DNA of 64,000 nt from Zygnema cylindricum (GCA_037447655.1 JBBHKE010002920.1:83120-147119); one strand, 5' to 3'; positions 21,480-33,587 are shown, numbered from the stretch's first letter. Numbers and translations: made by a program. The notes: a model not told the origin generated them from the sequence alone.

Positions 21480-21800
21480 GCAAGCACTCCATTTTTAAGA
21501 ATTCAACTTTAAGATACTTCCATTGAAACGATTAAATGAAAGATCCAAAATATTGACTTTGGCAACCGCTCCAAGAAGAGGTCCAAATAGCTTGTTGTTG
21601 TTTAATGCAATTCACACCAAACTCTACATCGAAATTTAACATATATTCCGACAAATTTCTAATAACCTCGTTGAAGCTCATATCAATTGAAGTAAGGTTG
21701 TCGCCATTGAGAACATCGGAAATAAAATCAGCCTTCCCAGATAGCTTGTTTCTCGATATACCAACATAAGCAAGAGTCAACGATATTTTTTGAAGAGAGA
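21480..21800 (-). pseudogene. LRR receptor-like fragment, minus strand
   Basis: Reads as leucine-rich repeats in two frames. One frame gives LAYVGISRNKLSGKADFI then LTSIDMSFNEVIRNLSEYML. The other gives VNILDLSFNRFNGSI. These fit the plant LxxLxLSxNxLxGxIP consensus. A frameshift separates them. It lies head-to-head with the plus-strand fragment at 21945-22165, so the locus was rearranged after fragmentation. Confidence 0.65.
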
Positions 21801-21944
21801 GGACAACACCCGAATGAGTGTTGTCTACTAAATTTTTTTTTAAGCAACATTCTTTTTAGTAACCTTACCTCGTCTTTAGGTTTACTTTTTATCCTCAAAA
21901 AGCTTGAGCCATCAAGAAACAGTTTTTTAGGGTCCTTCCCGACA

Positions 21945-22165
21945 AACATGGATAACCTTGATAATTTGAAAATATTCAATGTGGCCAAGAATCCATTGGA
22001 GGGGCCCGTGCCTGGTGGAGACTTTGCCATTTTCTTGTCTCTTCATATGCAAATTATACAAACCTTTGTGGACCTCCTTTGGACACCTGTCCGTATACTA
22101 CTCCACCGAGTGTTGCAACCCCTCCACCGAAACCTAGTCGTGGTGGAAGGACATTGACTCTTAAT
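21945..22165 (+). pseudogene. LRR receptor-like kinase C-terminal LRR cap fragment, plus strand
   Basis: LDNLKIFNVAKNPLEGPVPG matches the last LRR of a plant LRR receptor kinase. After a frameshift, ANYTNLCGPPLDTCP, the paired-cysteine cap that ends the LRR ectodomain, and a Pro-rich PPPKPSRGGR stretch follow. The transmembrane segment and kinase domain are not found. A pseudogene fragment. Confidence 0.7.
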
Positions 22166-24049
22166 CGGAATTGGTCGTTGTTTCAAATGACAGCTACTAT
22201 TTGTGCAGTCAGTACAAGACTTTGGTGGCAATTTTGAGTTAAATATAGGGAAATTACGGAAAACTTACGAAAGTGAAAATGAGGGGCGCAATTGTTTCTT
22301 CTTTCAACATTGTGTGGAGCTCGAGCATATTTGAGAATGGCTTAGATGCTGTTGAGTTTTTTCCATAGATTGCCTTTATGTTTTCCCAAGAATACCAGGA
22401 TGTGATTAGGAGAGTAGTGTTTTTCTTTCGTTTTTATTGTGACTCAATTCATTTATTCCATAGTTGGTTTACCCAGTGTTGGGCTTTTCATCAATGGAAG
22501 GCTCCAGAAAAGAATAATCTTACAGCTTTCCACATTTTCCTCATAAATTGCTATGGTAATGGATGGAGGCTGTCAACCTATGAGATAATTGCGATTACAT
22601 GTTGCGTACAAGTTGAGGAATATTGTGAGTTGCTTCAGTGCGTTGAATGCGTGCGTTGAATGCTCAATTTATAGTGCGCTTAACACTGCGTTTAGTGAAA
22701 GTCAAGGGAGGAAATCGAAGGGATAGCTGAGTTTGAAACAACATCTTTTGGTACATTTAGTTTTAGCAAGGTAGGGTACAAAACAAAGTTGGGGTTCAAA
22801 TTCATTTTTTGAGTTTTGCTAGAATAGTTTCTCAACATTCTTTTCGAAGAAAAGTGGACTTTTTAGTCATATTGATAAGTGAGAATCTTGGCAAGTTTTT
22901 ATACTAGTCAGAGTTCACAAGAGAGTTTAAAAGAGATTTTAGAAGATATTTAGAAGAGAATTATAAAAGAATATAAGAGATTTTTTATTTTATTTTGTAG
23001 TCTCTGTATTACCGAGACAATGGCTATGAATTGCAAGATAAGCCAAAGCTAGGCTTATATCGAGCTCACTTTCGGATATAGATCTTGGTTGTGATATAAA
23101 CCTTAACAAACTAGGTTGTAGTGATTCTACATCCTCCTTCCCTCACCCAAACAAGGTAAGTTTTTTTAACTCCAAAATCCTATGCTATTACATCTATGTG
23201 ATTCGTTGTGGCTTTTTAAAGCAGAGATAGTGAGGTATTATTAAACTTAATATTCATTATTGTTTGCGTTTCGGATCTTTATTTGTGTTCATTTATAAGT
23301 TAAGCATGTTTTTTTTAGTATTTTAACTTGAAACATAATAATAGTAAAATAGTAATAAAAACGATTGAAAATTGCTTTTGTTTTTGTCGTTGTGGACGAC
23401 AACTTTAACATGGTTGTTCTCCTTGTGTTGATACTTTTCTTATAAAAGCCGGTTCTTTTATTTTTCTTTTTTATTTTTCTTATTTTTGAAAGATCCTCAT
23501 TTCAAGTTCATGATTTCAACTGATGCTCACATATTTTTAAGGATGTTCATGTTGATCTTTACGCTTGTATTTGAATTTGAGGTTTTGGAATTTTCTTTTA
23601 AATTTTTTATTGTTTACTGATTACTAAAAAAATCTTCTGTTTTTTTTCAGATCGATTGTCTGTATCTTTTCTTTTGGTTCAATCATGTGAATAGAGGAAC
23701 TTGTATTTATGAATAATACGCTATTTTTTTCCCTTCTTCCTTGGACTTGTTTGTTAGTTATGTGAACCTAATGGCGCGATCACATATCAAAAAATATCAC
23801 CTTTCGAGAGTAAAGAACTAGTAATTATGCAATTCGTACAGTTTTTCTGAAATTGTACACACAATGTATTAACAAAACGTGTCAAAAGAGTACGATTGTC
23901 AATAGTCTTAATTGACAGCTATTAGTATCTCAACCGAAAAATGAAATGAAAAACGACTATCGTGAAAAATGACTATCGAAGTTCAAATTTTCTTGGAGAC
24001 CAGGGGCAAGACAAGATTTCATTTGCCTCTCTTACTTATCCACGCAACG
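22166..24049. other. No gene recognised
   Basis: Contains open frames such as 22378-22659 (Trp/Phe-rich, no known motif) and AT-rich non-coding sequence. No family was recognised on either strand. Confidence 0.5.
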
Positions 24050-25034
24050 TAAGGGTGTGTGCCCATGTAAGTGAAACTTTGAAATGTTACTTTGGTTTTT
24101 AGCGCAGATTTTACGGTATACTTTTCAAAGTGTTCCTATGTCAATCATTACTTGGGCCTTCATTACTTCAAATATGTAACAGTTGTAGACGTAACAGTTG
24201 TAGACGTCTACAAAATGTGCGACAGTCTACGAAACGAAATGTAGACGCATACGAAACTACGAAACTTCCTAAAATTGGTGACATCTACAAAAACGACGAC
24301 TGTTGTAGACGTCGAGGGTTTTACAAAGTTGTAGATGTTTAGGGTTTTATGACATAGCAAAGTCATGCTACTTTGTGACATTATCAATACGTAGATTTTT
24401 CCGCCATGGCTTTCCGATTTCCTTTTTTGATCTTTTATCATTCGATATGCCATCAAACTCATACCAAAAATATAAAAAAAAATGAAAAAAATATATCTTT
24501 CATTTGATACTATTACTGTTGCATCTCGTGTAAACGAGAGTGAAAAAGGGGCGATCGAGTGAGAAAGAGAGGGAGAGACGAGGAGGGCGTAAACTTTTGC
24601 AAAAGACCCAAGAATGAAAGTGGAGGTCCGAGACCCCAACGATTTTTTTTTCCGTACATGCTCGTCATTTTCGTTTGTACATGCGCGTGATGAGAAGGAG
24701 AAAAGTAGAGTGTACTCTTCGTTGTTCAAATTTTTAAAAAGGTTTGACGCATGCAATACCGGTTTTGTATTCGTCAATAGGGTATTATTTTGATTAAAAT
24801 CAGGTAGCGATTTCATTCGAGTGCAAGTGTGAAGATGAGACGGCGTGACGTGGAAGTGGGTCGCGATGATAATAAGTCCAAATTGACGTATCTTCCAAGT
24901 TACAAAATGGCGCAAAATATACTTGTGTTTTTGCCCATTTTTTGTATGGCGTAATATTTTCTCTTTGCAAGTCCCACTTTATGTGAAAACGACGGAAAAA
25001 AACCCTTACTTGAACACATGGGCACACACCCTTA
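24050..25034. mobile_element. TIR element, about 985 bp
   Basis: Ends form a perfect 19-bp inverted repeat (TAAGGGTGTGTGCCCATGT at the left, its reverse complement at 25016-25034). The TA at each end could be the target duplication, which would fit Tc1/mariner or another TA-targeting family. One internal open frame of 235 residues on the minus strand (24208-24915) has no recognisable transposase motif and may be chance. A relative of the left end occurs at about 62855-62960. Confidence 0.6.
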
Positions 25035-25059
25035 GATGATTGTTTTTTTGCCACATTAC

Positions 25060-25625
25060 ACGTTGTTGCACACTATAGGAGAATGTTATTTGACCCTGTC
25101 ACATCTGCACTATATATTTTGACCTCTCACAATGTGATTTGCTTCTCTCAAACATCCTCACGAAATGTTGTGTACTCTATCTGACCATTTTATTTGCCCC
25201 TCTTATTTATTCGCACTGAATACGATATTGTTTTTTGCCACTCCCATACATTCATGCCAAATATCGTTCACCCTGTCCAACAATGTCCTTGTCACATATC
25301 TACACTACATGTGGTAGGTAATTGTCGATTTATTATTCCATACATCCACACTAAGTACTGTGTAATTGTCATACAATGGTTTTTGTCCTTATGATGCTTC
25401 CACACTTAATGTAGTGCACACTCTCTGATGATGTTATCCGACCATATGTTATCTGACCATCTCACATCTGTTAATTCTGTGGCCTTTGACAGTGGCCTTT
25501 GACAGTTTCGTTGGCTACTCACAGATGTGCGCACGAATGCTCTGTACTCTGTCGAACCATTTTGTTTGGCCCTCTTAACTATCCACACTAAATACGATAA
25601 TGTTTGTTGCCACTCCCCCTATATC
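25060..25625. repeat. Tandem duplication, unit about 370 bp
   Basis: 25060-25250 and 25412-25620 share blocks such as ATCTGACCATTTTATTTGCC and AATACGAT with TGTTGCCACTCCC. About 80% similar by eye. No coding potential recognised. Confidence 0.55.
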
Positions 25626-26308
25626 CGTCTCTTGAGAGGTGGCACGCTATGATTGTTTTGCCCTTTTTCTAAAAGGGAAAAGCATTGTAGTCGCCTTCGT
25701 CTCTGGTGACAACGAAAATTGATTGTTGATTATTTTTTTGTAATATCTTGAGCCGTTGAGTGTTTTGAGTTTTGTTTGGCGTCTTTGGTGACAAGTACAG
25801 ATTTTCAATATGGTAGGCCGCCGTGCATCGCGCCATGCTGATTTTTTCAGCAGGGACGTGACCCGTCAACAACCAAACCGCGAGTGCGATCCCGTACATC
25901 ACTCCACCTTGTTGTTTTCTCAATATCCGTAAACTACTATTATTTCAGTGTTGTCATGACGTACGATGTGTGGTTTAATCTATACCGGTATAATAATGTA
26001 TAGTATTGTATTTTCATTTTGACACGTGCGATCCCGTCACATCACGCCACGTTAACCGTACACTATACCACGAATCCATTACTAACACATCACTGCAATC
26101 TGTACAGTCAGACACCGATCGTACCCCACACTATTTCAAACGGCAGTATATTACAATTATTAGACGTTAATTGAACCTTACCTTAATTAGTATAAAACGA
26201 TAATTTAGAATTACGTACTCCATTTAATGTGATAGGGTCGAAATTTAGGGCCACAAAATTAGAGTCATAACTCTAATTATGATTCGTGGTGTACTTTATA
26301 CACACCTA

Positions 26309-27056
26309 ACACTAATTTGGATGTAGCAGCAATAGTCTATGTTCACATGTTGTTCGACGTTTGAACATGTGAGAAAAAATTCTTGCAATTCTCCCTCGTC
26401 TTCATGAATGGGATTCAAATCCAAGTGCGTTTTTTTGTGGCGACGCACTCAATTTCTTGTGACGACGCCTTTATCTGACGCTTATTCTGTACGTCTGTTC
26501 AATAATGAGCAGTTTTCTTACGAACTGGTTGATTTTTTGCACCACTGTTTAATTTTTGAGAAAGTTAAAATCGTAGTAGTTAACGCTAATTAAACAAAAC
26601 CTATAGTTTGTTTTAACATATTTCTTGAACATGTGCGAACAAGTTTTTGTGATTTTCCTCTGCCTTTATGACTTGGAATGATATATGAGTACCCATTTTC
26701 GTGGCGACGCACCCAACTTCCCTTGTCGACGCCATTACTTGAGACTTATTTTTTACGTCTGTACAAAAAAATGAATAGTTTTAGGGCGAACTGACACAAT
26801 TAGTACATTCCATTTGTTAAAAGTAGTCGAAGTTATAGTGACTAGCGCTATTTAAAAAGTATGCGTATTAACGTAAAACAAAAATAAAATTGATTGAGTT
26901 AAAGTAGTATTTTTTTTGATGTATTTATATTTTAATATTTTATTATAAAGCCAAAGTTGGTCAACGCACTTCATAAAGTTTTGATTTTTTTTTCATACGC
27001 ATAATCATTATTTTTGGGCGTTTCATGCGTGCGTTTTATGCGGATGAGACATCTAT
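26309..27056. repeat. Dispersed repeat R, copy 1 (internally dimeric)
   Basis: Homologous to 34968-35703. Begins AATTTGGATGTAGCAGC and ends near TTTTATGCGGATGAGACATC. Inside, a unit of about 280 bp is present twice (26340-26590 and 26625-26860; shared ACATGTG...GGCGACGCAC...GTCGACGCC). No protein recognised. Confidence 0.65.
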
Positions 27057-27329
27057 GTTGTAATGATATGATAAACGGCCAGACAAATTCGGCTTCACGC
27101 TAAAATGTCGTGATATCAATACGTATAAGTGAAAACCACATAGGGGAACAATTGTCCACTTAAACGACATGAAACAATGAAACGACATACTAAATTAAAT
27201 TACGCGACAGAAGAAGAAAACAAAAAAAAGAAACAAAATAAATAACCACAATATAACCTTGATCACATAACAAAAACGCAAGAAACAAATGTAAACATAA
27301 CAAAGAAAAAAATAGTAAAGATCAGACTT

Positions 27330-27790
27330 AACTAGGATTCAACCAACTTAGTCCAAAGGCCCAAAAAGTTGGAACAACATCATTATCAGCTCGATGGCTG
27401 ACTAACACTACAACCACGTATTTTCTTTTGTATTTTTTTGATAGGTAGAATATGTTGATTACTTTAAGTACTTTTTTTTGTTTTTGATCAAGCACCTTAG
27501 TCGAAGACCCAGATGGTTGCATAAACATCATTATCAACTCAAAGGCTGACTAACATTACAATCACTTAATATTTATAATTTTCATTGTTTATACATCACT
27601 ATCAGCTCGGAGGCTGACCAACATTACAAACACTTGTTTTCATTCATTATATTTATTTGTTAGATTACATTGTTACTTTGAATACTATTATTTTTGTTTT
27701 TTCGATCAACCAACTTAGTCTAAAGACCAAGAAAGTTGTTGAACATCATTATCAGCTCAAAGGCTGACCAACACTACAAACATTTTTTTG
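27330..27790. repeat. Tandem repeats with AAGGCTGACCAACA core
   Basis: The motif ATCATTATCAGCTCRAAGGCTGACYAACA occurs four times (27377, 27527, 27593 and 27744 regions). Copies are preceded in several cases by CAACTTAGTC...AGACC. A decayed satellite-like array. Confidence 0.6.
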
Positions 27791-27945
27791 AAAATATAAC
27801 ACAAATACTTGACTACTTTGTTTCGGTGAAACTTGATTACTTTGTTTTTTCTAATATGACAAATACAAATATTGGTTTTTTGATTTTTTTTTAAATACAA
27901 TACAAATATTTGGAATACTTTGTTTTTGTGATACTTTGATTACAT

Positions 27946-28550
27946 TATCATCATCATCATCATCATTTTCAACATCATCATCGTCATTATCATCATCATC
28001 ATCATTACATCATCATTATCATCATCATCGTCATCATCACCATCATCATCATCATCATCGTCATCATCATTACATCATCACCATCATCATCATCATCATT
28101 ACATCATCACCATCATCATCATCATCATCATTATCATTACATCATCAACACATCATCTTCTTCATCGTCATCATCAGCGTCAACATCATCATCATCATCG
28201 CCATCGTCATCATCAACATGATCATCGTCATCATCATCATCATCATCATTACATCATCATCATCAACAACAACATCATCATCATTGCATCATGGTTTTTT
28301 TTTTTTTAAATATAATACAAATACTTTGAATACTTGTTTTGGTGATACTTTGATTACATCATCATCACCATAATCATCATCATTATCGTCATCATCATCA
28401 TTACATCATCATCATCATCATTACATCATCATTATCATCATCATTGTCACCATCATCGTCAACATCATCATCGTCAACATCACCATCGTCATCATCATAT
28501 CATTATCATCATCATCATTACATCATCATCATCATCAACATCATCATGAC
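27946..28550. repeat. CAT/ATC trinucleotide microsatellite
   Basis: About 600 bp of imperfect ATC repeats. It is interrupted at 28289-28360 by a copy of the sequence flanking its left side (AATACTTTG...GTGATACTTTGATTACAT). That shows the array was duplicated together with its flank. It lies directly after the donor of the transporter exon at 28572. Confidence 0.9.
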
Positions 28551-28571
28551 CTAGGTGATAGACCACATTAC

Positions 28572-28739
28572 CATTCCTGTGAACAGTTCAATGTCCATAA
28601 AGAAGGACATGGTTGCCGCCATAAAGCACGTGATAATGGTGGTCTCGATCGACACACTGGAATTAGTGTCGTTAGTGTGGACTCGACAGATCCATGCGGG
28701 GAGAAAACCGTCTCGTCCCATCGCCAAAAGGATACGAGT
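28572..28739 (-). CDS. Cationic amino-acid transporter (CAT family) exon
   Basis: 168 bp, 56 codons, phase 0 at both ends. Acceptor CGAACGCAG and donor GTAATG are visible on the minus strand. The product TRILLAMGRDGFLPAWICRV...TIITCFMAATMSFFMDIEL matches the conserved loop and following membrane helix of plant CAT/SLC7A1-like transporters (family pattern QPRILMAMARDGLLP, then AFFMD...LAGMVSVG). CATs import Lys, Arg and related amino acids at the plasma membrane or tonoplast. The next exon is not recognised to the left, where the CAT microsatellite begins 20 bp later. May be a gene with large introns or an isolated remnant. Confidence 0.8.
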
Positions 28740-29339
28740 CTGCGTTCGGACAACCAAATACGAAAAATTAGACTACAATAATCAAAAATAAAAAATAGGT
28801 CAATTAACAAAAAATAAAAATCGAAATCAAAACTAAGTTTTCAAATACTTAAAAACCGAAATCCAAAAATCGGAAATCAAAATTCAAAAATCGATTATCG
28901 GTGATCAAGGAAAAAAAATAACATACGTTATCGGAGAAACCCAGCCACTGCTTTTGAGATTTAGATATGGAGACGGACATTCATGCTATTATTAGTCACA
29001 AAAGTCATTTATGATTACGGCGGGAAATGTAAAGACAAGGGGAGAAGAGAGTCAAACAGACCATTTTTTAGTGTAGTGGTGTAGATCAAACTAAAAGTCG
29101 TCAATGTTTTCTTTTGTTTTTTTTCAACAGTAATCGAGCATAATATTTGGAAGTGTATAAAATAAAAAAGCCAAAAACACGAATGATATACATGAAACAA
29201 TGAAAAATATCAAAACCAACACGGAGGAAGATAGTATACTAGGTATCAAATCATGTTAGTGTGAAACAAAGCAAAACAGACAAACTTGGCTTGAAAAATA
29301 TAGATAATTCAAAATCTATTGCTTTAAGAGGTGAATCCT

Positions 29340-29600
29340 CATTTCTATTCAACAGAAGAAAGTTTTCTGGTTATAGATCCTTGTGCATCACGCTAAGAGA
29401 ATAACACCTCTCTACCACTAGAATAGTTGAACGAGTTAACTCAGCGGCTCTTTTTTCACTGTAATGTCCTCTTGCAATAATTCTGTCAAAAAGCTCTCCT
29501 CCGCACAAAGTTCCATGACAATGTAAACTCTTTGTTTGTCTTCATATGCTCCTTTCATTTCCAAGAAGAGGGTGAGCTGAATTTGACATACACGAACTTG
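29340..29600 (-). pseudogene. Calcium-dependent protein kinase (CDPK) fragment, broken
   Basis: On the minus strand, [17 protein letters not shown] (from about 29560 to 29505) is followed after a one-base frameshift near 29502 by [20 protein letters not shown], then VMHKDL, a stop (TAA at 29371-29373) and PENFLLLN. This is the central kinase domain of plant CDPKs (hinge, HRDLKPEN catalytic loop). The loop has HRD changed to HKD and the essential Lys codon changed to a stop. Two independent lesions make it a pseudogene. It lies inside the intron between the two transporter exons, on the same strand. Confidence 0.85.
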
Positions 29601-29694
29601 GACTTGGAGTACATCTTGTACCCGGAGGCGAGGTTTTACCTACTTGGCATTCTCCAATTGACAATCAGACAAGTGTGCGAACCAATGTAAACGA

Positions 29695-30085
29695 ATGTCA
29701 ACCAATGTCAACCAATTTAAACCAACGTAAACCAATGTAAACCAAAGTCAACCAATGTCAACCAATGTCAACCAATGTCAGCCAATGTCAACCAATGTTA
29801 ACCAATGTCAACCAATGTCAACCAATGTAAACCAATGTAGACGAAAGTGAACCAATGTCAACCAATGTCAACTATTGACAGCCAATTTCAACCAGTGTCA
29901 ACCAATGTAGACAAATGTGAACAAATGTCAACCAATGTAGACCAATGTAAACAAATGTCAGCCAATGTCATCCAATGTCAACCAATGTCAACCAATGTTA
30001 ACCAATGTAAACCAATGTCAACCAATGTTAAACAATGTATGTAAATGAATGTCAACCAATATCAACCTATGTCAACCGATGCTTT
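29695..30085. repeat. 10-bp minisatellite, AACCAATGTC unit
   Basis: Roughly 38 tandem copies of a 10-bp unit with point variants (AACCAATGTA, AGCCAATGTC, AACCAATGTT). Open frames across it are artefacts of the repeat. Confidence 0.92.
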
Positions 30086-30535
30086 ATATAAAATGTATTT
30101 ATAATAACATTTGTTTTTTCTTAACAATACAATTTTGAGAGCACAAGAAGACTCACCCGATGGTACAGCGCTAAGCTCCACGATCCGTCAACATTCCTTA
30201 CAAGAGTTTATTTAATTGGAGATTTTTATATAAATGTCATAAAAAGAACAAAACTGAAAGTAAAAAAATAAAACGCCCAGATAATCGGACTGAAAACTGA
30301 ATTGTAGATTGATGTGCCACAAACATATCCAAAATAAACGGATCCCAAAATAACACATCACAACATACATTGCATCGAGACGAATAGAATAACAAACATC
30401 TTGGCAGAGATGGCTGCTCAACAAACCACACTATTTAGATTTGAAGAGGTGAAAGTAGACCATTGTTGGCTTCGTGTTGAGAGAAAGAGGGAGAAACTAA
30501 GCGTATAAAAATTATGGCGGTATACATATAAATAT

Positions 30536-30540
<5 letters not shown>

Positions 30541-30572
<32 letters not shown>
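30541..30572. repeat. (TA)n microsatellite
   Basis: Uninterrupted TA dinucleotide run of about 32 bp in the transporter intron. Confidence 0.9.
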
Positions 30573-30575
<3 letters not shown>

Positions 30576-30759
30576 TTTGACTAATGCTTCTTCGTAAAAT
30601 TTAACCACACTAAATAAGGTGCAATGTTTTCCTAAACTAGCACAACTCCGATAAAAACGTGCGATAACGTTGACAAATGACAAAAAGAAGATAAAGCTTT
30701 CGCATAAAACTGATAAATAAAAATGACAGGATTTGACATAAACAGATAGAAAAAGGTAC

Positions 30760-30849
30760 CTGGGGAAGGAGAGATCCGAGGAGGGTACTTGTGAGGGCGG
30801 CCAAGGCACCGACTGTCACGGCATACTTGGCAATAGCTTCCCTCTCACC
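30760..30849 (-). CDS. Cationic amino-acid transporter (CAT family) exon, upstream of 28739
   Basis: 90 bp, 30 codons, phase 0. Acceptor TAACTGGAG, donor GTACCT. The product GEREAIAKYAVTVGALAAL then TSTLLGSLLPQ is the membrane helix preceding the PRILMAM loop in plant CATs (family pattern VGAVTALCSSLMGSLLPQ). The ending ...LLPQ joins in frame with TRILLAM at 28739. This supports a single minus-strand gene with a 2-kb intron. Earlier exons were not found to the right. Confidence 0.78.
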
Positions 30850-30874
30850 CTCCAGTTAGAAAACAAACAACTTC

Positions 30875-31018
30875 ACTTCTCCCCTCTATCTCCCTCTCTC
30901 TCTCCCGTTCCCTCTCCCTCTCCCTCTCCCTCTCGTCTATAGAATATTCAAAATATTTAGAATTGATGAAGGGGAAAGGGAGCGAGGGAGGGAGGGAGGG
31001 AGGGAGGGAAAGGGAGAC
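30875..31018. repeat. CT-rich then GA-rich low-complexity tracts
   Basis: Imperfect CTCTCC repeats (30875-30935) and, after about 35 bp, GGGA repeats (30970-31018), which form an imperfect inverted pair. Confidence 0.8.
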
Positions 31019-31355
31019 AGAGGTACTGGTTGACAGGAAAAGAACCAAATTCACGCTCCAATGACGAGACAAGGAGAGTTGTTGACAAGACAGTCCGCAA
31101 TCGCCGGTCTAAAAAATCGAAACGTTTGACATTTTGTTGTCACCTAGAAGAGTACAGTAACAATTTTGCCATAGAGGTACCAAACGTACAGATTTTCACT
31201 TTGTTACAAAAATGCGTTAAGTTTTTAAGATTTTGAAATCTTCGTTAAATTCGTATACTTTTTGTGTACGGAAATTGAACAGACATAAACAGACGGAATT
31301 GTAAAACAAAAGTACTTTTCATTTTTGCGCGTGCGATCCTGTCACATCACGCCAC

Positions 31356-31872
31356 TATCCGTACACTACAATGCGAATCGTAATTTGAGTAAGTTACTCT
31401 AATTCGGTCGCTCGAAATTTCGACTCTATCACATGATATAGAGTAAATGATTCTAATTTTTTCATTATTATATTTAAGGCAAAGTTTAATTAGCATTTTT
31501 AATTATAATATAAGTTCGTTTTAAATAGTGTGGAGTATGGACGACCTCCGACCATGCAAAACTATACTTTATTAAGTATAAAAGTACAAATAATGATTTA
31601 ATACAGGCCATTATCATGTAACTGCGTTTTAACAAACCGCGTAGTGCAAACGTCATAGTGACGATAAACTGGACGTTTTGCCAAATTCTGTACGAATACC
31701 TTATATTCAATAGATGATATTAGCGTTCCAAATTAGAGTACTTAAATTAATTAGAGTAAACTTCATAGTTGAGACAACTCTATCACATAAATTAGAGTTC
31801 ATTACTCTATTTTTTTTTTGTTTTTGCACTCTAATTTTTTCATTACTATAACTACTATTCGCGGTGTACCGG
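31356..31872. repeat. Possible MITE with degenerate GTACAC...CGAATCGT ends
   Basis: Left end GTACACTACAATGCGAATCG and right end CTATTCGCGGTGTAC are imperfect inverted copies. The inside is AT-rich with repeated ACTCTAATT motifs and a gapped TATCACAT motif. The left flank (CGTGCGATCCTGTCACATCACG) also occurs at about 26025. Boundaries are uncertain. Confidence 0.4.
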
Positions 31873-31925
31873 AAACGGATTGATACGTGAAGTACGTGTA
31901 ACTCCTCAACAAATTGTGACACTCC

Positions 31926-32466
31926 TATTGGTCCGCGTGTACAAAAACCATGTTGAAGGTCATAGGCATTAAGACTCGGCTGTGATCCACTCCCACTAGG
32001 AGTCACACTTGCACCAGCAGGAGCAGGTGGAGCACTAGGGCTAATAGGAGCACTTGCAATAGGAGCTGAGCCATTAGAGGCCACCGGAAGCCGCAAGAAA
32101 ATCTTTGACGGAGGATATTGTTTCACGCGTCTGTCGCCATCCACTAACCATTCTGACATTTTCGTACGTTTTTACAAATCCTAAGTTTCGTCCGCCCGTA
32201 CAAATTTTATTCAATACGTCGTACGAGTCACTTTTTACCTTCGTTGATAAAAATGTGTGGTCGCAACTTGCTTTCAAAGATTCTGTAAAGATTACCAGAA
32301 TCACGTTCATCTACGACGTGGACCAATAAAACTGTGCTACGCAAATAGAATGTCGGTTACTGACCCGTCACAATGGAACGGTCGCTTCAGTAAACGAATT
32401 TTCGACGTTTACTGAGACCGCCTAATGGAACAACGCTCTTATATTGGTCCGCGTGTACAAAAACCA
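31926..32466. repeat. 25-bp direct repeat pair
   Basis: The 25-base string starting TATTGGTCCGCGTGTAC occurs identically at 31926-31950 and 32442-32466. A shorter inverted partner (CGTGGACCAATA) ends at 32328. Possibly ends of a small TIR element. Not resolved. Confidence 0.45.
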
Positions 32467-33587
32467 CAGGCCTTGGCAACCAAAGGGCAAAGCACCGTGT
32501 CGCCCGCGACTATTATTTTTTGTTTCCACTCACGCCGACACCGACATGGCGTGCGCTGGCAAGTCTTGGAAGCGACGAGAGCCCACGTGCGAACTGAAAA
32601 CTGTGGATCGGTTTGTATTTTGTCAGATTGATTCACGCGTGAAAGACAAAAACCTTTGCGCGTAAAGGTGACGTCAACGGCGCGCCACGCTTTTGAGAAA
32701 GTTGTATTGGTCTGTGTTGTACATCGTACGTCGATGGAGAGTACGATTTGGCGCGGAAGATGGAGTACACGTGTACGGCTCGCGCTTTTGATGCCTCTGT
32801 TTCGAATGAGAATCTTGCGAGAGTTTAAAAACAGGCCTCGAGTTATTGAGGAAGCGTTAGCGGTCAAGTACTTCTGTGAAATCGTAAATATCAAATAGTA
32901 CAAACACTCCAAATAATATTTGGCGCTAATGTACGGATTGTATTTTACTTGAGCTTTCCCAAGCGCCAAGCCGTCCCTTTCGCACGATTCGTACTCAAAC
33001 GTGCGGTTGCAACCGAAACATTCGGTTGAAAGGAAAACGACGTAAAACAATCTTTCGAATATTTGACGTACACAAGTTTAGATCAAAAAATAATCTTTGG
33101 AATCGAGATAGGATACCCTTGTTGATGACGTCCGCAAGTCGTTACGCCGTCAAATTTGCTACGCACTTTATGCTCTATTATTTTGTTTATTTCTTGCCCA
33201 TATATACGTCAATACTTAACAGAGTGGACAAATATTGAGCTTAAAATCAAGGTGAATGCTACAGTATTTTCCCCTACTTCGGTTTGTTGTTTTCTCATGT
33301 TGGTTTTGTAGCGTACGGACACACTCGTACTTGTTTTGTGTGCGTTAGGTACAAAATAGAACAGGAGGCGTACAAATAGATTTGTCGTTTTTAGTAAGCA
33401 CATTTACAATCTGGTGTCCGAAAAAGACAAAACCATAGATGTCTCATTCGTACGGATTTTGACATTTTTACGAAATTTTGTTATTTTTTATAGATTTTGA
33501 ACTTTTCGTATAATGCGTATAACTTTTCGTAAGGATAAGATATACGTACATAATGTACGTAAATATTCAAATAAAGAGGTTGAACGT
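32467..33587. other. No gene recognised
   Basis: GC is higher than in the surroundings and several frames are open (for example 32439-33050 minus), but no family motif or splice structure is recognised. Probably unclassified repeat DNA. Confidence 0.4.

Noticed and set aside
24208-24915. 235-codon transposase
   Set aside because: No catalytic or DNA-binding motif could be identified. Kept only as an open question inside the TIR element.
27936-28373. Ser/His/Ile-rich 145-codon protein
   Set aside because: Pure ATC/CAT microsatellite read in frame.
29695-30085. CRISPR-like regular repeat
   Set aside because: Units are 10 bp, contiguous and without spacers, in a eukaryotic intron. It is a minisatellite.
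32439-33050. 203-codon minus-strand gene
   Set aside because: No domain or splice structure recognised. It shares a 25-bp repeat with 31926 and is more likely repeat DNA.
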